From: Mesorhizobium erdmanii USDA 3471
Lineage (GTDB): Bacteria; Pseudomonadota; Alphaproteobacteria; Rhizobiales; Rhizobiaceae
Assembly (NCBI RefSeq): GCF_000472705.1
Contig: NZ_KI421454.1
Span: 102,966 to 147,222 of the forward strand
DNA length: 44,257 bases
Direction of reading: 5' to 3'
The position numbers and the translations under genes were made by a program. Shown in pieces: positions 33,106 through 41,187 of this stretch. Each line of letters opens with the position of its first letter. Position 1 is the first letter of the stretch. The notes under the pieces are model-generated. The model worked only from the letters and a program-made list of their open reading frames with translations. It did no database searches and was not told where the DNA came from.

Positions 33106-33717
33106 TCATTTCTCCAGCGTCCTCTCGATAAGCGTGACAATGGCCGACGCGGCTTCTTCGGGTGTTCGCATGTTCGAGACGATTTCCACTGGATAATGAG
33201 AACCTTCCTCAAGCGCGAGGTTTCGGTAAGCGTCGCGCAGCTTCAACCAGCTGCCAATCTCGTCATCCCGATCGATCGGCTGATCCCGATCGAGAAGAAT
33301 GGCGAGTGCCGGCTGAAACTTATCCCAGACAAGTCGTTCGGCTTCCACGAGCGTTCTAAGGCCAGCTTGATGAACACCAGCGGCCGCACCATAGACGAGT
33401 GTCGACCACCAGAAACGATCAAGGATGATATGTGTCCCGGATTGCAGCGCTGGCACGATCAGCCGTTCGATGGCATCAAGATGAGCAGCAATGTGAAGCG
33501 CCTGCTTCGAGAGCTCGCTCATTGTCGCTATTCTAAATGCCGCCGGGTCGTGGTGAATATGATAAACGATGGCGCCAAGGGTGCCTTCGCCTTTCCCAGG
33601 AAAGCTCAAGAATTCGAAGTGGCTAAATCGTTGTAGCAGGGCAACCTTCAAGAGATCAATTGTCGTGGTTTTGCCAACTCCGTCCGGACCCTCGATAAAA
33701 AACAACTTGCCTGACAT
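33106..33717 (-). CDS. Thymidylate-kinase-like protein
   Basis: A 203-aa P-loop kinase. GPDGVGKTTT (10-19) and the DR[YF]xxS-type motif DRFWWSTLVYG (100-110) are those of dTMP kinases; length is typical. A housekeeping tmk is expected elsewhere, so this is an accessory paralogue that may phosphorylate an unusual dNMP. The ATG at 33717 is preferred to 33729 because GGGGA sits 6-7 nt upstream. It is transcribed toward the XRE operon, 56 bp before it, and may belong to the same locus. The lid-region Arg residues are not obvious, so specificity is open. Confidence 0.8.
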   Translation of the reverse strand: MSGKLFFIEGPDGVGKTTTIDLLKVALLQRFSHFEFLSFPGKGEGTLGAIVYHIHHDPAAFRIATMSELSKQALHIAAHLDAIERLIVPALQSGTHIILDRFWWSTLVYGAAAGVHQAGLRTLVEAERLVWDKFQPALAILLDRDQPIDRDDEIGSWLKLRDAYRNLALEEGSHYPVEIVSNMRTPEEAASAIVTLIERTLEK

Positions 33718-33975
33718 GTGCTTCCCCATTCAACCCGCGATGTCCGCGGCGGATCGCCTCTAAACTGATCTGCGCTGGTGCACAATAACGTTGGCTTCGC
33801 TGTTCAGCTTGCGCGACCCGACATCCGGCTGCATGGCGGTCGGAGGGCGTCTGCGATTCCTTGGAAACTGGAGATCGGGCATTTCGCCATTCTATCTCAT
33901 GCCGTCTAGACCTACCCTGTCGGACCAATCTTTTCTCCGCTACTATGAACCAACCGCAGGGGGGCACCGGCGAAC

Positions 33976-35889
33976 GTGTTAATTAAGCGGATACGAATCT
34001 CTAACTTCCGTTCCATTAAGCAAGCAGATATTGAGCTTGGGGCGGTAAACGTGCTTGTCGGACCTAACAACGCCGGCAAATCAGCAATACTGGAGGCCCT
34101 TCGTATTTCCCTAACTCGACGATGGGGCCAAAAGGGCACCGGGTTTACTGAGTACGACGTTCACTTATCCGACGGCAGGCCTGATCCCAAGGTAGGCGAT
34201 CCGGTAATTATCGAGGTGGAACTTCAGGAAGAGGCCGCCAACGAGTGGCCGGAAGACCTTCATGGTGAACTGGAAGACATCATCCAGCTTGATCCCGTCT
34301 CTGGCCGGGCCTCCATCATCATGCGGGTCAGCTGCTCTTGGGACGCAGCCGAGGAGAGTTTCGTTCCGCGATGGGAGTTTCTGAACGTCGATAGAAATCC
34401 GCTCGCAGGTCGCGGTGCCCGGGCGGTCAACCTGCAGGAATTCTTCCAGTTCCTTCCGGTCTTCTATCTCGAAGCCCTTCGCGATGTCGCAGACGAATTC
34501 TCATCGCGAAGCCAATTCTGGGGCAAACTTCTCAGGACTGTGCAGATTCCCGAAAATCTGGAGCAAAAATCGAAGCACATTTTTGATTTGCTAAATAGGC
34601 GCCTTCTCGATGCCGACCCACTCCTCGCAAATCTCGCGACCGGCTTGTCGCATATCAGTCGCGTAGCCGCGGCTGACGTTCCCGGGCAGGCCGACTTGCG
34701 CCTCCTGCCTTTGAATACATGGGATATCCTGTCCAGAGCCGAGGTCATCTATCAAACCGAGGGGGGCAAGCCCTGGCTGCCCTTGGCACGGCACGGACAA
34801 GGGATTCAGAGCCTCTCGGTCATGTTCTTGTTCAAGGCATTCGTCGAACTCATACTTGGCGATCTGTATCGGCCGGAAAGCTCTGCCGTGCTAGCGCTCG
34901 AAGAGCCAGAAACGCATCTTCATCCGCAGGCCGCCCGAAGCCTATGGCGCCACATCAATGAGCTTCCCGGCCAAAAGATCGTCACCACCCACTCGCCATA
35001 TTTTCTACAGCACGTTCCTTTTCGTGACATTCGCGTGATCCGGGTCGGGGCAAACGGCACAACCATAAGCTCTCTTCCCCGCCAGTTTCGGGCTGCGGTT
35101 CCACATATTCCGGCGCTCGATGCAATCATCGCCACATCGGGCGGCCTCGTTAATTATGATCGCGGCCTCAACGAACTGGTGCTTTCCGGGACCCCGCCGC
35201 AAAACCAGTATCAACAGCTCCTCGTTGCTTATAGCGGGCGGCCTGACACGCAGGCCCTTCACGCTTCACTGCGCCAGGTATTCGATGCCTCGAAAGAATT
35301 CGTTTCTGACACAGAACTCAATCAGCTTGAGACCTTCGCCCGGCGCATACGCGGGGAGATCTTTTTCGCCCGCCGTTGGCTGTTGGTCGAGGGGCAGTCC
35401 GACTACCATCTGGTACATGGCATAGCTAAAGGTTTGGACTACGACCTCGACGAAAACGGCGTCGCCGTCATCGACTTCCAGAATTGTGGCAACCCAGAAA
35501 TCTTCGCAGTTCTTGCGCGCGCCCTGCATTATCCGTGGCTGATCGTGGTGGATGGAGATGCCGCCGGTCAGGGGTACCTTGCAAAGATCACCGGTCGAAG
35601 CTTCTCCCAGCAGGAAATGGCGAGGCGCTCGTTTTCCCTCCCGGCAGGCTATCTTGAGCAGCAGCTCGTCGCAGACGGACTGCAGGCGGAGCTAAAGGCG
35701 ATCCTTGTTTCGCTCGGCAATGTTGCGGCGGCAAATCTTGATGACGCCGCACTAATTACGACGCTGACGAGAGACAAGAGCGGCTATGCTGCCGTCCTTG
35801 CAAAACAGTGCGCCGAGAGCCCTGCATTGGCTCAGCGCATGCCGGCCCCGTTCCGTAACGCAATCCTGTCTCTGAGAGGCCTGACATGA
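33976..35889 (+). CDS. OLD-family ATPase-TOPRIM nuclease (GajA-like)
   Basis: A 637-aa protein. N-terminal SMC/ABC-type ATPase: Walker A GPNNAGKS (29-36), signature-like ARHGQGIQSLS (271-281), Walker B VLALEEPETHLHPQ (305-318) and the H-loop TTHSPYF. C-terminal TOPRIM nuclease with Glu472 (LLVEGQSDY) and DGD (526-528). GajA of the Gabija anti-phage system has this architecture; OLD followed directly by a UvrD helicase defines Gabija or class 2 OLD loci. The start is GTG at 33976 with AGGGGGG ~11 nt upstream. Its stop overlaps the helicase gene as ATGA. It is somewhat longer than the best-studied GajA. Confidence 0.88.
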   Translation: MLIKRIRISNFRSIKQADIELGAVNVLVGPNNAGKSAILEALRISLTRRWGQKGTGFTEYDVHLSDGRPDPKVGDPVIIEVELQEEAANEWPEDLHGELEDIIQLDPVSGRASIIMRVSCSWDAAEESFVPRWEFLNVDRNPLAGRGARAVNLQEFFQFLPVFYLEALRDVADEFSSRSQFWGKLLRTVQIPENLEQKSKHIFDLLNRRLLDADPLLANLATGLSHISRVAAADVPGQADLRLLPLNTWDILSRAEVIYQTEGGKPWLPLARHGQGIQSLSVMFLFKAFVELILGDLYRPESSAVLALEEPETHLHPQAARSLWRHINELPGQKIVTTHSPYFLQHVPFRDIRVIRVGANGTTISSLPRQFRAAVPHIPALDAIIATSGGLVNYDRGLNELVLSGTPPQNQYQQLLVAYSGRPDTQALHASLRQVFDASKEFVSDTELNQLETFARRIRGEIFFARRWLLVEGQSDYHLVHGIAKGLDYDLDENGVAVIDFQNCGNPEIFAVLARALHYPWLIVVDGDAAGQGYLAKITGRSFSQQEMARRSFSLPAGYLEQQLVADGLQAELKAILVSLGNVAAANLDDAALITTLTRDKSGYAAVLAKQCAESPALAQRMPAPFRNAILSLRGLT

Positions 35890-37802
35890 CCGAATCCGCC
35901 CTCAGCGTCGCGCTATCCGAACTGACCGAAGCACAGGCCGTTGCAGTCGACTGGCGCGACGGACCAATGTTTGTTCTGGCCGGTCCAGGCTCGGGCAAAA
36001 CACGGGTACTGACGACCCGCGTCGCCAAATTGCTTGCCGACACACCCGACCGTTCGTTCCGGGTGCTTGCTTTGACCTTCACCAACAAGGCGGCCGACGA
36101 AATGTCGGGACGGGTTACAGCCCTGGTGCCCGAACAGGAACGTCGCGCACTGATCGGGACCTTTCATTCCTTCTGCATGCAGGTGCTGCAGCAGCATGGT
36201 TCACACATCGGCATAAGCCCCGATTTCGCGATCTACTCCCTCGATGTCGACCGTCAGGAAATCCTGCGGGACGCGATTAAGCAGGTAGGGTTGAGCGCTG
36301 ACGATATCCGGCTTCTTTCGACGATCGACAAACTCAAGTCCCGGCTCGTACAGCCCGAAGGCTCTGCGCAATATTTTCGCGACCCTTCAGACGGCACGCG
36401 CGTAGAACGGCTTTATAAGGCTTATGAGGCGGCACTGACTAAGGCCAACGCTCTGGATTTCGGCTCTCTTATTGCTCAAGTTCATCGTTTGGTTACGAGC
36501 TTCCCTGGCATCGCCGCGCGTTATCGCAAAACGTACGCTTACTGGATGTTCGATGAGTTCCAGGATACGACCGACGGACAATACCGCCTGATCCGGGCGC
36601 TTGCCGGCACTGATTTCAAAAATGTCTTTGCCGTCGCAGACGACGACCAAATCATCTACCAATGGAATGGTGCGAGCTACCAGCAGATACAGCGGTTCAG
36701 AGCCGACTTTTCCCCGCAGGAGCTTCAGCTTCCCACCAACTACAGGTGCCCCCCAGCAATCGTTGCGGCCGCCAACCGCCTCGTCGTTCACAACCGCCAG
36801 CGAACCGCCGCTAAACGGCCGCTTGAGGCAGGCAAAACGCTTCTTCGCTATCCCAACGAGCAGCACATCAGGGTGCTGCGCTATTCTACCGACGAGGATG
36901 AGGCAGCTTCGATCGCAGACGGCGTTTCGAAAGTCGACAGAAGCCGCTGGGGTGAAGTAGCGGTTTTGGCAAGAACGCGCTCCCTGCTCGAAAGGCTGCA
37001 AGCCGCGTTGACCCAAAAGCAAGTGACCGCAGTCATTTCCCAACGCCGCGACGATTTCCGATCACCACAATTCTTGTGGCTTTCCGCAGTATTGCGGCAA
37101 GCCCTTCGGCCGCTCGATCGGCGAGCACTGGAAATCCTCACAGGCTCCTTCAATCGCTGGTTTAGCACCGACACGCGAGTTGATCTAATCATCACCGCCT
37201 CCGAACTAACCGAACGCTCCTTCCTTGACGAGTGGGCAATAGCGGTGAAAGCCACTTTGCCGGATAGCCTGGATGCCACCGAACTCGCAGACCTAGCCTC
37301 GAAGTTTGGAAAGGAACCCACGCGGTTCCGGCCTTTCATCGAAGCTGTTCTTGCAAAAATGCCAGTACAGGTCGACGGATCGAGCGACATCGCCGAAGAT
37401 CGCGCCGCTTGGTCAGATCTGGCCCGAAACATCGGAAAGGCAATCGGTCGCGATGCCCCCCTGGAGCAGTTCCTACAGGAGCTGGCCATCCGTTCTAAGG
37501 AGGCCCCGGTTGGCAGCAATACCGTGACCCTCATGACCATTCATGGGGCCAAGGGCAAAGAATTCGATCACGTGTATGTGGTTGGCCTCGCCGAGGACAT
37601 CCTTCCCAGTTTCCAAAGTTTGAAGGCAGGTGAGAACAGCCCGGAGATGGAAGAAGAGCGGAGGAACTGCTTCGTTGCGATTACGCGCGCCCGCGAATGG
37701 CTTTGTCTCTCTTACGCTGATTCATACCGAGGCTGGAGCAAACGACCTTCGAGGTTTTTGAACGAAATGGGATTGATGCTGCCTGGTCACGCGGCAAAAT
37801 GA
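35886..37802 (+). CDS. UvrD/PcrA-like superfamily 1 helicase (GajB-like)
   Basis: A 638-aa helicase. Walker A AGPGSGKT (32-39), motif Ia LTFTNKAADEM, Walker B DEFQD (223-227), motif III ADDDQIIYQWNGA, motif IV NYRCP, motif V TIHGAKGKEFDHVYV and motif VI FVAITRARE are all present, so the enzyme looks functional. It is coupled by ATGA overlap to the OLD nuclease, giving a two-gene Gabija-like operon in which the helicase partner senses DNA ends or nucleotide depletion. It is longer than the compact GajB of Bacillus, nearer to full UvrD size, so a class 2 OLD/UvrD pair is an equal description. Confidence 0.88.
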   Translation: MTESALSVALSELTEAQAVAVDWRDGPMFVLAGPGSGKTRVLTTRVAKLLADTPDRSFRVLALTFTNKAADEMSGRVTALVPEQERRALIGTFHSFCMQVLQQHGSHIGISPDFAIYSLDVDRQEILRDAIKQVGLSADDIRLLSTIDKLKSRLVQPEGSAQYFRDPSDGTRVERLYKAYEAALTKANALDFGSLIAQVHRLVTSFPGIAARYRKTYAYWMFDEFQDTTDGQYRLIRALAGTDFKNVFAVADDDQIIYQWNGASYQQIQRFRADFSPQELQLPTNYRCPPAIVAAANRLVVHNRQRTAAKRPLEAGKTLLRYPNEQHIRVLRYSTDEDEAASIADGVSKVDRSRWGEVAVLARTRSLLERLQAALTQKQVTAVISQRRDDFRSPQFLWLSAVLRQALRPLDRRALEILTGSFNRWFSTDTRVDLIITASELTERSFLDEWAIAVKATLPDSLDATELADLASKFGKEPTRFRPFIEAVLAKMPVQVDGSSDIAEDRAAWSDLARNIGKAIGRDAPLEQFLQELAIRSKEAPVGSNTVTLMTIHGAKGKEFDHVYVVGLAEDILPSFQSLKAGENSPEMEEERRNCFVAITRAREWLCLSYADSYRGWSKRPSRFLNEMGLMLPGHAAK

Positions 37803-37821
37803 GTCGCTGCTAGTCCCCGCG

Positions 37822-37884
37822 TTAAGCCACTACCTTACGGCGCTTGGCTTTACCCGCGCGCCTTTCCTCATCCGGCTTGGTCAT
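37822..37884 (-). CDS. 20-codon basic mini-ORF coupled to the AddA-like gene
   Basis: MTKPDEERRAGKAKRRKVVA, TAA stop at 37822. Its ATG overlaps the AddA-like stop (ATGA), as if it were the next gene of the operon. Half of the residues are charged. It may be a true small protein, the stub of a truncated gene, or chance. It lies 19 bp from the convergent end of the UvrD gene. Confidence 0.3.
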   Translation of the reverse strand: MTKPDEERRAGKAKRRKVVA

Positions 37885-40800
37885 CAGGGCGACCGGGGCT
37901 CGATCCAGTAAACGTGCCCAGCGGACATGTAGACGACGGCGCCACGCTCAGCGCCGGTAACCACGAGGTAGTCGCGCAGCTGTGCCGCGTGTGCGCTCTG
38001 CGCAGTCGCGTCCGGATTCACATCTGATTTCCAGTCGACGACCAGGACGATTCGATCCCCCTCCATCACGACAGCATCCGCCCGGCCAGCAAGGAAGCGT
38101 GGCGGGCTGGCGGCCCAGAGTGGGATTTCGGGAACCAGCCGTGAAACGAAGGGGGTGAGCTCGGACAGGTCGAGTGTGCGCAGTGCCGTGGTCGCCACCT
38201 CGACCGGATCCGGCCCGCCCCGCCTCGGCGTCGTCATCCACGAGAGTTTGCAGTTGGCCCAGCAGTTCGGACGCACGTTGGGTTACTTCTTCCCCGACCG
38301 AGCGCAGCTCACCGTTGAGAAGCTCTTCCATGAGCTTATGCAGGACGTTACCACGCAGTGCCCCCGCCCCGATTATACGTTGGCCGTCTGACGTTATATC
38401 CAGGACGAAGCTGTCCATCGTCTCGGCGCTGCGGTCCGCGTCGCGCTCGCTTGGACGATCCCAGATAATCGGTCCTGAGGCCGCTTCGATCCGCTCGGCC
38501 TCAGCCGCGAAGACCGCCTCTGTCTGTTCATTCGTGTCGGTATGCGCAGGGCTGGCCACAGGGGCCGGCAATGAGTCAATTCGAAGTTCGGTCAACCGCT
38601 TCTGACCAAGATCCATCACGCGCGACCAGGAGCGTGAGGATGCCCCTGGCAGGTCGGGGATGACCAGCAAGTCGCGGGCACGTGTGGTCGCCACATACCA
38701 CAGTCGCTCACGCTGCCTGGCTTCGCGGAACTCCTCTTCTTCGCGGGCGGCCGCAAGCTCTGGCGGCTCGATGCCTCCGACGATCCAATGGATCGTGTCA
38801 TCCGACTGCCGATAGACGAACTGGTCCTGACCCTTGAAGCGGGTGGACGAGTTCACCGTGATGACGATCGGCCATTCTAGACCCTTCGCACTGTGCATGG
38901 TGACGATTTCCACCGAGTCGCCGGAAACATCCACCCTACCCTCGGGGTGACGGCGCTTGCGTTCCCACCCACGCTGGAGATCGAGAGCAAATGCGCGCAG
39001 GCCCGCAACTCCATACGGTCGTGCAAGCTCGACGATGGCATCGAGGTTTGCCAGTGCGCGGGCGTTGCGTTGGCCGTGCCGGGCGGCCATCACAACCCGA
39101 AGGTCCAGGCGCTCGATCGCATAGGCGAGCAACTGCATGGGAGTGAGTTCCGCCGCGAGACGGTGCAGCCCCTGGAGCTTCACGAGCACATCGCGTGCAA
39201 GGGGATGGACCACCTCGTGCGCCGATGTCCGAAGTTGGAATCGCCGCCGCGCATCGGCATCGGGCTGGAGGGCCGCAGTGATGTCGAGTAGCTCTTCGTC
39301 AGTCAGCCCCACAAGCGGACCACGCATAAGGCCGCCGAATGCCAGCGTGTCCAAGGGATCGGCCAAGGTTCGAACCAGGGCGAGAAGGTCCTGCAACTCC
39401 TGTCGGCGGAACAGCGCGTTCCCAGCCTGGGAGGCCACCGTGATTCCTTCTCTTTCAAGAGCGCGCTCGTACCGCCAGAGATCGGTATGAGTCGGCGCCA
39501 GCAAGGCTATGTCACCGGCGCGCAGACGCCGCTCGGTGCCGTTCGCCTCGGTTATCGTGAGTGCCCCGATCAAGCGGGCACACAGCCCCGCCACCGCCGC
39601 CGCCTCCGCCTCGCGCTGCTCCTCGGCGCGAGCGTCGCGTGGAACGTCAACCGTGAGCTTGGCAGCCGCAGGGAATGGCAGCGGGGACGGGTTCACGGTC
39701 GCGGTCAAGGGTACGAAGCCCGGTTGTCCCGGCTTTGCCAGCACGTCCTGGAACACCTGATTGACGTGCTCGATTACTTCCGAGCGTGACCGGAAGTTTG
39801 CAGTGACGGCAAGCAAGCAGCCATTGGCCGATTTCGCGATGATCGACTTTGCGAGGGCGTAGGCCTCGATGTCGGCGCCGCGAAAGCGATAGATTGCCTG
39901 CTTCGGATCGCCGACCAGGAACAACGCGCCGGGGCGAAGCTGCGTCTCGTCCCATCGCCTGGGGCGCGTGGTGGCGGCGATGCAGAAGACGATTTCAGCC
40001 TGCAGCGGATCGGTGTCCTGAAACTCGTCGACGAGAAGATGCGGATAGCGGCCGGCGAGCCAATAACGGATTTCTGGATGCTCGCAGACGAGAATGCGCG
40101 CCTGCCTCAACAGGTCGTCGAAATCCAGGACCGCTGCATCGCGTTTGCGTCGGTCATATGCGTCAACGACTTCGCTCAAGAGCGCGGCCAGCTCGTGTAC
40201 GAGCGCCTGCGCGATCGAGCCGATCAACAGGCGGTATGCCGCGCTCACCTGCTCGAACTGCTCGGCGGCCTCGCCGGCCCGACGCTCGCCCTCGACCGCA
40301 CCAAGGGCGTCCTTCCAAGCGGTCTTTCTCTCGTAAGGCTGCAGGTCGATGGACTTCGGGCGCATCGCACCGATGCGTGGCGGCTGGGTCAAGCGCCTGA
40401 GGGCCGAGAACTCGGTCTTGGCCAGAGCTTCGTCATAGAATGCGGCAAGCCGCGCCAAGTCATCGATCAGGTCCGCTGTGCCCGTTTCGACAGGCCCTGC
40501 CGCGTGCCAGCGGGAAAACGCTGCGACGGCTTCGGTAAACGTCCGGTCTGGCCTGGATGAAAGATCCGGTGAAGGCACAGTCGCGGTACGATGGTCACGT
40601 CGCAGCGTGGCAAGTTCGCGAACGCGCTCGACCACACCAAGCGGATCGTCCTTGGCCAGGATAGCGATCGCTCCATTTTCGTCTGCACCGTCCGCCAGCT
40701 TGCCCCTCAGCCATTCGGAAAGAACTTCATTGAAAAGCGCCTCGGCAATAGTCTCGTCGACGACCCGCGATCCGGGATCGAGACCGGCGGCCAACCCGTG

Positions 40801-41187
40801 GGAGCGAAGGATGCCTTGGCAGAATCCGTGGATTGTCGTGGCGGTAATCTCATCGAGACGGGGCGCCGCGGTCTCGAGATGGGCAAGCTCGTCAGCACCC
40901 AACGGATGGGTGACTATTTTAGCAAGCGCCGGCGGGACCTTGCCGGCGCGGAGCTCGCCGATTGTCCAGCGAATCCGCGCTTCGAGTTCGCTTGCTGCCG
41001 GTTCGGTAAAGGTAATGGCGGCGATCTTGGAGGGCTCAATTCCGCTCGCTATCATCATCGCGACACGCGCCGCCATCAAGGACGTCTTCCCGGTGCCGGC
41101 CGCGGCCTCGACCAGTATGTTGGAGGTGAAATCGGTCAGGGCGCGCCTGCGAGCGTCAAGGTCAGGCAGGGTCACGGACTGCTCCAA
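37884..41187 (-). CDS. AddA/RecB-like helicase-nuclease, frameshifted near the C-terminus
   Basis: Encodes ~1100 residues if a frameshift is bridged. Helicase motifs: Walker A EAAAGTGKTS (27-36), TIHGFCQ, DEFQDTDPLQ (387-396), YRFRGADIEAY, TMHSAKGLEWPIV and YVATTRARD. The C-terminal PD-(D/E)XK nuclease (GRADAVVM then VVDWKSD) is in another frame (37884-~38220). One extra G in the GGGG run at about 38217-38221 separates them; removing it gives a continuous EAGGPDPVEVA. As written, the product ends at 37948 without the nuclease. It overlaps the AddB-like gene by 16 bp. It may be a sequencing error or true inactivation. The HEPN neighbour and short AddB argue against housekeeping addAB. Confidence 0.85.
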
